DNA of 49,292 nt. It comes from CAZUAQ01 sp964618455. Lineage in GTDB: Bacteria; Planctomycetota; Phycisphaerae; UBA1845; PWPN01. Both the position numbers and the translations under genes were made by a program. The stretch is taken from the NCBI GenBank assembly GCA_964618455.1, contig CAZUAQ010000043.1, positions 1-49,292 on the forward strand, read 5' to 3'. The notes under the pieces were generated by a model that made no database searches, was not told where the DNA came from, and saw only the letters and a program-made list of their open reading frames with translations. Shown here one piece after another: positions 1 through 7,002 of the stretch. The stretch's first letter is position 1, and the number at the start of each line of letters is the position of its first letter.

Positions 1-54
1 ACCCCCAACCGCCGGTTTTGGAAACCGGTGCTCTGCCAATTGAGCTACGCTCCT
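1..54 (-). tRNA. tRNA-Trp (CCA), 3' part cut off by the window edge
   Basis: Read on the minus strand, the sequence begins AGGAGCGTAGCTCAATTGG, a standard acceptor arm and D-arm. It continues into an anticodon stem CCGGT/ACCGG that encloses a loop with anticodon CCA, which specifies tryptophan. The variable region and the start of the T-arm are present, and the 3' end lies outside the window. It lies downstream of tuf and rpmG on the same strand. In many bacteria tRNA-Trp sits between tuf/rpmG and secE-nusG, so the neighbour to the left is probably secE (inference). Confidence 0.93.
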
Positions 55-145
55 GGCGAATTCACCGGACCGCCTCCCATCTGCCGAACACCCGCATCCG
101 CCCTCCAGGGGCCTGCAACGCCTTCGGCCGACCTTCGACCACGAC

Positions 146-313
146 CTACTTCCGCTTGACCTTGTGCGTCGTTCGCTTGCGCAGTCGAGGGCAGTATTTC
201 TTCAATTCAAGCTTCGGCGTGCCGCCCTGCACGTTCACGCTGATGCGATAGTTCAAGTCGCCACATTCCGTGCACTGAAGCCAGACATATTCGCGTTTGG
301 CGGCCTTGGCCAT
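146..313 (-). CDS. rpmG: 50S ribosomal protein L33
   Basis: The gene encodes a 55-residue protein of the large ribosomal subunit. The translation starts MAKAAKREYVWLQCTECGD and ends KKYCPRLRKRTTHKVKRK, a typical L33 with the usual length and basic C-terminus. The first zinc-ribbon pair is present (Cys14 and Cys17). The second site keeps only Cys41: where a full C+ form has CPxC this protein has CPRL, so the fourth zinc ligand is missing. The gene lies between tuf and tRNA-Trp on the same strand, the classical context for rpmG. It is short, and the identification rests on the translated sequence. Confidence 0.93.
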   Translation of the reverse strand: MAKAAKREYVWLQCTECGDLNYRISVNVQGGTPKLELKKYCPRLRKRTTHKVKRK

Positions 314-358
314 GATTCACCTGCCTCGATCGACCTTGCCACTGCCCAGATATCAGAA

Positions 359-388
359 GAGGAAGGCCGGCAACGCGCCGGCCTCCTC
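359..388 (-). terminator. GC-rich hairpin between tuf and rpmG
   Basis: A strong inverted repeat lies just after the tuf stop codon in the direction of transcription. The core is AGGCCGGC/GCCGGCCT around a five-base loop, and it extends to about 12 pairs with one bulged base. No U-run follows on the minus strand, so it is not a textbook intrinsic terminator. It may attenuate or process the transcript between tuf and rpmG; this is inference from the predicted structure only. Confidence 0.4.
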
Positions 389-477
389 GGTTTGCTCTCG
401 TGTCACCACGCCCCGGGCGTCTCCCCGGACCGGCGTGAAGGGGCGGAATCCCTGCGACGGACACCACCGGACGATCC

Positions 478-1683
478 CTACTCGATGACCTTCGTGACGA
501 CGCCCGAACCCACCGTTCGGCCACCCTCACGCACGGCGAATCGCACGCCTTCCTCCATGGCGATGGGCTTGCCCAACTCCACTTCCAGCTCGACGTTGTC
601 ACCCGGCATGCACATTTCCGCGCCTCCGAGCAGGTTCAACGCACCGGTCACGTCCGTCGTCCGGAAGTAGAACTGCGGACGATAGCCACTGAAGAAGGGC
701 GAGTGACGTCCACCCTCCTCCTTGCTCAGGACGTAGACCTGACCCTGGAACTTCGTATGCGGCGTGATCGAGCCGGGCTTGGCCAGCACGTGGCCGCGCT
801 CGAGCGTCTCTTTTTCCACACCACGCAGAAGCAGGCCCACATTGTCACCCGCCTGGCCCGATTCCATGGTCTTGTTGAACATCTCGACACCGGTCACCGT
901 CGTCTTGCGTGTGTCGCCCAGACCGACGATTTCGATCTCCTCGCCGACCTTGATCGTGCCGCGCTCGATACGACCGGTGCCCACCGTGCCGCGGCCCTTG
1001 ATGCTGAACACGTCTTCGACGGGCATCTGGAACGGCTTGTCGACCTCGCGATCCGGCTCGGGAATGTACGAGTCGATCGCTTCCATCAGTTCCTGAATGC
1101 AGGCGGTCGCTTCGGCATCGTCAGGATTGTTGAGCGCATTCACCGCCGCTCCCTTGACGATCGGAATATCATCGCCGGGGAAGTCGTACTTGCTGAGCAG
1201 CTCGCGGATTTCCAGCTCGACCAGCTCCAGCAGTTCCGGATCGTCGACCAGGTCCACCTTGTTCAGGAAGACAACGATGGCCGGCACGTTCACCTGGCGC
1301 GCCAGCAGGATGTGCTCGCGCGTCTGAGGCATCGGTCCATCGGCGGCCGAGACGACCAGAATCGCACCATCCATCTGGGCGGCACCGGTGATCATGTTCT
1401 TGACGTAGTCCGCGTGTCCGGGGCAGTCCACGTGGGCATAGTGGCGGTTGTCCGACTCGTACTCGACGTGCGACGTCGCGATGGTCAGAATCTTCGTGGG
1501 GTCGCGGCGGCCTTCCTTCTCTGAAGCCTTGGCGACTTCGTCGTAGGCCTTGAACTTGGCAAGGCCCTTGGCTGCCTGCGTCGCGGTGATCGCCGCCGTC
1601 AAGGTGGTCTTCCCGTGGTCAACGTGACCGATGGTGCCCACGTTCACGTGCGGTTTAGTTCGTTCAAACGTCTCCTTGGCCAT
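478..1683 (-). CDS. tuf: Elongation factor Tu
   Basis: EF-Tu delivers aminoacyl-tRNA to the ribosome as a GTP complex. The 401-residue protein has the P-loop GHVDHGKT (19-26), DCPGH (86-90) and NKVD (141-144), followed by the two beta-barrel domains (about 215-401). The switch I region is unusual: residues 53-77 read EKEGRRDPTKILTIATSHVE and onward, instead of the near-universal EERARGITINTAHVEYET. The Mg-binding threonine is preserved in LTI, but RGI is replaced and a few residues are inserted. I recall similar sequences in planctomycete EF-Tu proteins. A Shine-Dalgarno GGAGG lies about 10 bases before the ATG. The gene is transcribed after tRNA-Thr from the promoter at 2099-2126. Confidence 0.98.
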   Translation of the reverse strand: MAKETFERTKPHVNVGTIGHVDHGKTTLTAAITATQAAKGLAKFKAYDEVAKASEKEGRRDPTKILTIATSHVEYESDNRHYAHVDCPGHADYVKNMITGAAQMDGAILVVSAADGPMPQTREHILLARQVNVPAIVVFLNKVDLVDDPELLELVELEIRELLSKYDFPGDDIPIVKGAAVNALNNPDDAEATACIQELMEAIDSYIPEPDREVDKPFQMPVEDVFSIKGRGTVGTGRIERGTIKVGEEIEIVGLGDTRKTTVTGVEMFNKTMESGQAGDNVGLLLRGVEKETLERGHVLAKPGSITPHTKFQGQVYVLSKEEGGRHSPFFSGYRPQFYFRTTDVTGALNLLGGAEMCMPGDNVELEVELGKPIAMEEGVRFAVREGGRTVGSGVVTKVIE

Positions 1684-1917
1684 GAGACCAATTCCTCCAC
1701 TCTTCGTTTACCGGTGGGACCGGTCTTCGCTCAGAGCTACGCGTTCTCTCGCGAGTTTCCGCTCCGGTGCTACGTGATCTGAATCGATACCGTCCCTACG
1801 ATCCTTGTCCTCTGCCTCGATACCCTAGCCGTTTTGAAACACGTCTGCACGCCGACTTCCAGGGGGACCCTTTAGGCCCGTGGGGATGAAGTCCTCGGTG
1901 ACAGCCGCAATGAGAAA

Positions 1918-1989
<72 letters not shown>

Positions 1990-2098
1990 GGGTTCTTCGG
2001 CCCAACGGCAGCTTTGTTCAAGCGTCGCTCAGGCGGTCTCCGGGGCAGGACGGGCCGGATGCCCGGCTTGGATCCGGAAACTTTGCCGAAGCCCGGAC

Positions 2099-2126
2099 AG
2101 TATAAGGATTCCCGACACTCTGTCAA
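2099..2126 (-). promoter_or_regulatory. Strong sigma-70 type promoter of the tRNA-Thr/tuf operon
   Basis: On the minus strand a perfect -35 box TTGACA (2121-2126) is separated by 16 bases from a -10 box TATACT (2099-2104). Transcription would start near 2092, about 100 bases before tRNA-Thr. Eleven of twelve consensus positions fit, as expected for a highly expressed translation operon. No other comparable site lies between here and the tRNA. Confidence 0.75.
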
Positions 2127-2427
2127 ACCCGGAATCCCCGTACCGAGGCCCCCCGAGCCAGACTCCTTCGTAGCGTCTCGTGTGCAGGATGCCGCGTTCG
2201 GATTCTTCCCCCGTCAGGGCCGCGGATCACATACGTGGGCGTCGCGCTGTATCTCTCACGAATCTATCCCGATCGCCGGCGGGGGTCAACCAGAAGGAGC
2301 GCAGCGGACAGGTGCCGAACTCGCAAGATCCCCACATGGGCACGCAGCCGTAAAATCCTTTATCTTAAACATTTACCGCAAATCAAGCCGCCTCCGAGCC
2401 TACCGCCAGAAACCCGCAACCCGCCGG
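2127..2427. other. Intergenic stretch between two divergent operons
   Basis: This stretch lies between the minus-strand tuf promoter and the plus-strand rimB promoter. An open frame in phase with the protease gene crosses it, but its translation is rich in Arg, Pro and Gly, resembles no protein I know, and would start inside the tuf promoter leader, so I do not count it as coding. An AT-rich patch at about 2349-2390 stands out from the GC-rich surroundings and could be a protein-binding or melting region. I see nothing else. Confidence 0.5.
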
Positions 2428-2456
2428 ATGACCGGCAACCGCATCCCAACTATAAT
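2428..2456 (+). promoter_or_regulatory. Candidate promoter giving a leaderless rimB-type mRNA
   Basis: A perfect TATAAT (2451-2456) lies 17 bases after ATGACC (2428-2433), which matches TTGACA at four of six positions. The expected start point, about seven bases after the -10 box, coincides with the ATG at 2464. No Shine-Dalgarno sequence precedes that ATG, so translation may be leaderless. This is a prediction from spacing alone. Confidence 0.5.
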
Positions 2457-2463
2457 GCGAGCC

Positions 2464-2955
2464 ATGGGAAAAAAAACACGGGCTCCTTTGAAGGATCTTC
2501 CCATTATCGGCTGGCGGGAATGGATTGCCCTGCCCGGATTGGGCATTTCGGCGATCAAGGCCAAGATCGATACGGGGGCCCGGACCTCCGCCCTCCACGC
2601 CCATGACCTCGAGTATTTCGAGCGGGACGGGATCGAGCACGTTCGATTCACCATCCATCCCTTCCAACGCGACACGAAGACGACCATCCGGACCGAATCC
2701 CCACTGGTGGATCAACGCTGGGTCCGCTCGTCGTCGGGGCACAAGATGAAACGCCCCGTCATCCTGACCCCCGTCGGGTTGATGGACCGATCCTGGGAGA
2801 TCGAGGTGACGCTGACGAATCGGGATGTCATGGGCTTCCGCATGCTGCTCGGACGTCGTGCCATCGCGAGGCGGTTCCTCGTGGCGGTGCATCGGTCGTT
2901 CCTCGGCAACAAACGCCCGTCGTCGGCAACCTCCAAGAAAGCGAGATCATCATGA
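2464..2955 (+). CDS. Retropepsin-like aspartic protease, RimB / ATP-dependent zinc protease family
   Basis: The 163-residue protein carries the motif KIDTGARTSALHA with Asp36-Thr37-Gly38, the catalytic signature of the retropepsin-like family often annotated as putative ATP-dependent zinc protease (DUF785). Its length matches the family, which is about 140-170 residues. Family members in Pseudomonas (RimB) trim the glutamate tails that RimK adds to ribosomal protein S6. The gene overlaps the next one, rimK, by four bases (ATGA), so the two are translationally coupled and probably act on the same substrate (inference). I chose the ATG at 2464 because it follows the TATAAT box; an in-frame ATG at 2455 lies inside the box. 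The C-terminal 20 residues are basic and Ser-rich. Confidence 0.85.
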   Translation: MGKKTRAPLKDLPIIGWREWIALPGLGISAIKAKIDTGARTSALHAHDLEYFERDGIEHVRFTIHPFQRDTKTTIRTESPLVDQRWVRSSSGHKMKRPVILTPVGLMDRSWEIEVTLTNRDVMGFRMLLGRRAIARRFLVAVHRSFLGNKRPSSATSKKARSS

Positions 2956-4130
2956 AAATCGCGATCCTGTCGCGCCAGCCCCGATGCTACAGCACCAAGC
3001 GACTGCGCGAGGCGGCATCCACGCGCGGGCATTCGGTACGCGTGCTCGACACGCTCCGCTTCGCTGTCACCGTCGAAGAAGAAACGCCCGACCTCTGGCA
3101 TACGGGCAAACACGTGCCGAGTTTCGACGCGGTGATCCCGCGAATCGGCACGTCGATCACGTTCTACGGTACCGCCGTGGTCCGACAGTTCGAGCAGATG
3201 GGCGTGTTCACGCTGAACTCCTCGCATGCCATCTCGGTCTCGCGCGACAAGCTGCGTTCGCTCCAGATTCTGAGTCGCCACGATATCGGCATCCCCATGT
3301 CGACCTTCGTTCGCAATAAGGAGGACGTGCTCCCGGCGATCGAAGCGGTAGGCGGCGTCCCGGTCATCATCAAACTGCTCGAAGGGACGCAGGGCATCGG
3401 TGTCATTCTGGCCGACAAGGAGAGCATCGCCGCCGCCATCATCGAAACGCTTCAAAGCACGAAACAGAACGTACTGATTCAGAAATTCGTGGCCGAGAGC
3501 AAGGGACGCGACGTGCGGGCCCTCGTGGTCGGCAATCGCGTCGTGGCGGCCATGCGGCGACAGGCGGCGGGATCGGAGTTTCGCAGCAACGTACATCGCG
3601 GTGGACGAACCGAGTCCCTGGAACTCGATGAAGTTTACGAGCGGACGGCCGTCCGCGCCGCCCACATTATGGGGCTGCGCGTGGCGGGGGTGGACATGCT
3701 CGAGTCCGACGAAGGTCCCAAGGTCATGGAGGTCAACTCGTCGCCCGGCCTGGAGGGAATCGAAAAAGCCACCGGTCTGGATATCGCCGGCGAGATCATC
3801 GAGCACATCGAGCAGCAGGTGCTCTTCCCGGAGTTCGATATCCGCCAGCGACTGACCCTGAATGCCGGGTACGGCATCGCGGAATTCCCGATCATCAAGG
3901 GCTCCTCGCTGGCGGAGAAGACCATCAGCGAATCCGGGTTGCGCGACAGCGATATCCTCGTACTCAGTATCGATCGCAACGGCGTGGTGATTCCGAATCC
4001 GCGCGGCTCACGCGAGATCCTCGTGGGTGACAAGCTGCTCTGTTACGGTAAGCTCGTCACGTTGCGAAGCCTCGTGCCCCCGCCGCCGAAGCGACGCCGC
4101 CGTAAGAAGACCAAGAAAGCGAGTCGCTGA
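2952..4130 (+). CDS. rimK: RimK-type glutamate ligase (ATP-grasp) with C-terminal RCK_C domain
   Basis: Residues 1-290 align closely with E. coli RimK, which adds glutamates to the C-terminus of ribosomal protein S6: MKIAILSRQPRCYSTKRLRE at the start, then KLLEGTQGIGV (ATP binding), FRSNVHRGG and MEVNSSPGLEGIEK with the Mg ligands Glu260 and Asn262. E. coli RimK stops at 300 residues. This protein continues to 392: residues about 303-375 look like an RCK_C/TrkA_C domain (FPIIKGSSLAEKTISESGL, then a VGDKLLCYG turn), followed by a tail of Pro, Arg and Lys. RCK_C domains bind small ligands, including c-di-AMP in some proteins, so the ligase may be allosterically controlled (inference). The gene sits between the protease and the AstE-like hydrolase. 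Confidence 0.93.
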   Translation: MKIAILSRQPRCYSTKRLREAASTRGHSVRVLDTLRFAVTVEEETPDLWHTGKHVPSFDAVIPRIGTSITFYGTAVVRQFEQMGVFTLNSSHAISVSRDKLRSLQILSRHDIGIPMSTFVRNKEDVLPAIEAVGGVPVIIKLLEGTQGIGVILADKESIAAAIIETLQSTKQNVLIQKFVAESKGRDVRALVVGNRVVAAMRRQAAGSEFRSNVHRGGRTESLELDEVYERTAVRAAHIMGLRVAGVDMLESDEGPKVMEVNSSPGLEGIEKATGLDIAGEIIEHIEQQVLFPEFDIRQRLTLNAGYGIAEFPIIKGSSLAEKTISESGLRDSDILVLSIDRNGVVIPNPRGSREILVGDKLLCYGKLVTLRSLVPPPPKRRRRKKTKKASR

Positions 4131-4161
4131 TTCATGCGGGTGGTCATGCCCAGGAGTGCGT

Positions 4162-5256
4162 ATGGGATCTTCCAAGGGATTCACGATCGGCAACACGCGC
4201 ATTCGCACCGGCGAACGTCGGGACCTCCGCATGGTCGTCAGCCAGCGGTTCAGCGGAGACAGCATCTCGCTGCCCGTCCACGTGATCCGCGCCCGCAAGC
4301 CCGGGCCGAAGGTCTTCGTCACGGGGGCGGTGCACGGCGACGAGATCAACGGGATGGGTATCATCCATGATCTTCTCTTCAACGAGCCACTGAACCTGAA
4401 CCGCGGTACGCTCGTCCTGATCCCCGCCGTCAACATTTTCGGCGTCGAAACCAATGACCGCTACATGCCCGATCGCCGAGACCTGAACCGGTTCTTTCCC
4501 GGCTCGGACAGCGGGAGTCTGACCAGCCGCTTTGCCCACAAAATGTTTCACGAGATTCTGACCAAGTGCGATTACGGCATCGACCTGCATACCGCCGCCT
4601 CCTCCCGGACGAACTACCCCAACGTCCGCGGCGACATGACTCACCCGGATGTGCGGCGCATCGCCCGGGCCTTCGGCTGTGAACTCATGATCAACGGCAA
4701 AGGACCCGAAGGCTCCCTCCGCCGCGAAGTCACCAAGGCCGGCTGCGCCACGATCATCCTGGAGGCGGGCGAACCTCTGAAAATCGAGCCAGGCGTTCTG
4801 CAGATCGGAATTCGCGGCGTGCGGAACGTGCTGAAATCGCTGGATATGCTTTCTGGCGTGATGGATCGCCCCGTCTACCAGACGCGCATCGACCGGGCCA
4901 TCTGGCTGCGCGCCGAGAGTGGCGGCATCATGCGGTTTCATGTTTCCCCGGGCGAGATGGTTCGCACGCAACAACCCATCGCCACGAACGTGAACGTCTT
5001 CGGCCAGCAGCAGCACGTCCTCGTCTCCCCCGTGGACGGCATCGTGCTCGGCATGACCACCCTGCCGCTCGTCAAACCCGGAGAACCGGTGTGCCAGATC
5101 GCCATTCCCAACCGCTCACTGCAGTACGTGCGCAAGGCACTCAAGGAAGCCGGAAACAACACCCTCTACCACCGGCTGCATGAAGAATTAAGGACGAATA
5201 TCGCGGTGACCGAACAGGAAAGCGAACCCTCTGCCCCGCCGACGACGGACGATTGA
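4162..5256 (+). CDS. Succinylglutamate desuccinylase/aspartoacylase-family zinc hydrolase
   Basis: The 364-residue protein belongs to the M14-like AstE/AspA family. Zinc ligands are visible as His58 and Glu61 in AVHGDEING and His143 in DYGIDLHTAA. RRDLNRFFPG (105-114) is the substrate-carboxylate region, and LEAGEP near residue 210 supplies the probable catalytic Glu. The C-terminal part (about 255-330) looks like a barrel-sandwich domain with SPVDGIVLG. The start is supported by AGGAG seven bases before ATG 4162. It lies 31 bases after rimK, as the third gene of the operon. In this family the enzyme cleaves an acyl-amino acid amide bond; with RimK next to it, it may release or recycle glutamyl or acyl-glutamate units. 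The substrate is not evident from sequence. Confidence 0.87.
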   Translation: MGSSKGFTIGNTRIRTGERRDLRMVVSQRFSGDSISLPVHVIRARKPGPKVFVTGAVHGDEINGMGIIHDLLFNEPLNLNRGTLVLIPAVNIFGVETNDRYMPDRRDLNRFFPGSDSGSLTSRFAHKMFHEILTKCDYGIDLHTAASSRTNYPNVRGDMTHPDVRRIARAFGCELMINGKGPEGSLRREVTKAGCATIILEAGEPLKIEPGVLQIGIRGVRNVLKSLDMLSGVMDRPVYQTRIDRAIWLRAESGGIMRFHVSPGEMVRTQQPIATNVNVFGQQQHVLVSPVDGIVLGMTTLPLVKPGEPVCQIAIPNRSLQYVRKALKEAGNNTLYHRLHEELRTNIAVTEQESEPSAPPTTDD

Positions 5257-5275
5257 TCCCGACGCCTCCCGTCCG

Positions 5276-6952
5276 TCACCACAAATGCAACGTCACCGGG
5301 CCGGTCATCTGCGGCAGCCGCGGACGATAGAACCAGTGGTCGAGCGTCGGCTGCGGGCGATGATGCACCAGGACCTTGAGCGTGTTCTCGCCTGTTTTCA
5401 GCTTCCCCGTCACGACGAAGCGATAGCTCGGCCAATGGTCCGTCATGCCCTCGGATCCGTTGAGCATCACCTCGCCATGATTGTGCACTTCGCCAAGATC
5501 CAACACCGCCTTCCGTGACGCCTCGTCTTCGGTCAACTGGAACGTGATTTCGTAGATGCGCACATCGGACGGGCCGTACGGATTCTCGGAAAGCGCCCGG
5601 ATCGAACGACGCCCATTGATCGTCCACTGGCCATCAATGATCTTCGAGATCGCGTCACTCGGTGGAATGACGACGCTCGCTTCGCGGACGACATGCTGTG
5701 CCATCTTTCCATCGTTGGTGCGGACGACCAGCAACCGATACTGATCGCTCTCGGCTTTGAGCTTTTTTATCGCCTGGAAAGCTTCACTCGAAAGCTCTTC
5801 ATCGACCAGCAGAACCACGAGACGAAAGTCCATCTCCGCGAGCGTCGCTACGACTTCACGGACCATCGGGATGAACATTTCGTTCTGGAAACTCAGCGGC
5901 TGCTGTTCTTCCGTCGGTCCGTACGGGAACGCCGGAAAAACCATGCCGCCGGTCTGCTTCGCCGCTTCGACCGCCGCCTCGGTCACGCCCTCCATCTCCG
6001 GCCCCATGGCGGGCAGCGGCCAGTAGACGATCGGTGCTTTCGCGAATCGATCGATCCACTGATACGGAAGTAATCGATCGTAACGCACCTCGTCCGGATC
6101 GAGGTCGCGCTTCGGCCACGTAACATCGAACGGGCCTTTCCCGAAGTCCGGCTGACCGAGCGCTTCGGCGACACGCCTGCCGAGGCCGCCGAGAAACGCT
6201 TTCACGCCTTCACGGCCGTAGTGATCGTTGACCCAGATGCGCGGATCACTCCCATAGATGCCGTAGTACTCGCACCGCTGCCGGAAGTGCCATCGCGGCG
6301 GAATCACCTCGCCGGCGTGCTTCACGCCCGCAGGCAAGGGCGGCAGCTTGCTCAAATCCACGAGTCCCGGCCGCAGCACGTGGAGCATTGTCGTCTCCCA
6401 GGAACCCGCGTGATCCCCGGCGGGGACGCCCTCGGCCAGTTCGTTCTCCGTCACGGAAATGACGCGCATCCCGCCGCGGGCGTTGTACTCTTCAGCGATC
6501 TCATGGATCTCACACGGGTAGTGCCCGGACAGGTACACCGCCACCTGGAAGCCCATCGACTCCAGCGTATCGAGCACGTGCCGTGCGCCCTGCTCGTAAA
6601 GCGTGCGGTCGATCGTGACCGTCCCGCGCGGATTCTTCTCCGGATCGAACGGCGTCGAGCCGCCCGGGCCGACCCAGTTCACCGGCAGGCAGACGCCCCC
6701 GAGATGCGTACTCGCCAGTTGAGCCAGCGACTCGGCCTTGAGCGCGTCGAGACCGACCGCCGACTGCTCACCGTGCCACTCGTTGATCCCGGTGGGGTAA
6801 TATGCCACCGGGCATTCACGGATCGCCTCCGCCAATTGCTGCGCATTCATCCCGTGATACAGGTGCACGTCATCCCCTCCCATGGCAAGTTCGAGCCCGC
6901 CCCATCCGATTGCCAGGCCCATTCCGACAGCAACGATGAATCTTCGCGTCAT
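5276..6952 (-). CDS. Secreted creatininase-family protein with degenerate second repeat and C-terminal beta domain
   Basis: The 558-residue protein begins with a signal peptide (MTRRFIVAVGMGLAIGWGGL). Residues 48-160 are creatininase-like: INEWHGEQSAVGLD supplies Glu58, His60 and Asp69 in the spacing of the known metal ligands, and SGHYP supplies His144, but the Glu that follows HY in creatininase is Pro here. A second creatininase-like half (about 320-440: APIVYWPLPAMGPEMEG, then FPAFPYG) lacks the metal ligands. The C-terminus (about 450-558, LDLGEVHNHGEVMLNG) resembles the jelly-roll modules of glycosidases. Family members hydrolyse cyclic or linear amides; the substrate is unknown. Start chosen at ATG 6952 for the upstream GAGAGGAGCG. 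It follows serC by 50 bases and probably shares its transcript. Confidence 0.78.
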   Translation of the reverse strand: MTRRFIVAVGMGLAIGWGGLELAMGGDDVHLYHGMNAQQLAEAIRECPVAYYPTGINEWHGEQSAVGLDALKAESLAQLASTHLGGVCLPVNWVGPGGSTPFDPEKNPRGTVTIDRTLYEQGARHVLDTLESMGFQVAVYLSGHYPCEIHEIAEEYNARGGMRVISVTENELAEGVPAGDHAGSWETTMLHVLRPGLVDLSKLPPLPAGVKHAGEVIPPRWHFRQRCEYYGIYGSDPRIWVNDHYGREGVKAFLGGLGRRVAEALGQPDFGKGPFDVTWPKRDLDPDEVRYDRLLPYQWIDRFAKAPIVYWPLPAMGPEMEGVTEAAVEAAKQTGGMVFPAFPYGPTEEQQPLSFQNEMFIPMVREVVATLAEMDFRLVVLLVDEELSSEAFQAIKKLKAESDQYRLLVVRTNDGKMAQHVVREASVVIPPSDAISKIIDGQWTINGRRSIRALSENPYGPSDVRIYEITFQLTEDEASRKAVLDLGEVHNHGEVMLNGSEGMTDHWPSYRFVVTGKLKTGENTLKVLVHHRPQPTLDHWFYRPRLPQMTGPVTLHLW

Positions 6953-7002
6953 GCCCCCGCTCCTCTCGCGTGTCGAGATGCCCTCACGACAGGACACCTC
7001 GC

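Noticed and set aside
703..1524. 273-residue open frame antisense to tuf
   Set aside because: It lies wholly inside tuf on the opposite strand. Its His-, Asp- and Arg-rich composition is what the reverse complement of GC-biased codons gives.
1690..1917. Additional tRNAs between tRNA-Thr and tuf, as in the E. coli tufB operon
   Set aside because: No cloverleaf or T-arm motif could be folded from this stretch.
2014..2463. N-terminal extension of the protease gene in the same open frame
   Set aside because: The translated extension is rich in Arg, Pro and Gly and has no recognisable domain. It begins in the leader of the divergent tuf operon, and the TATAAT at 2451 places the transcript start at 2464.
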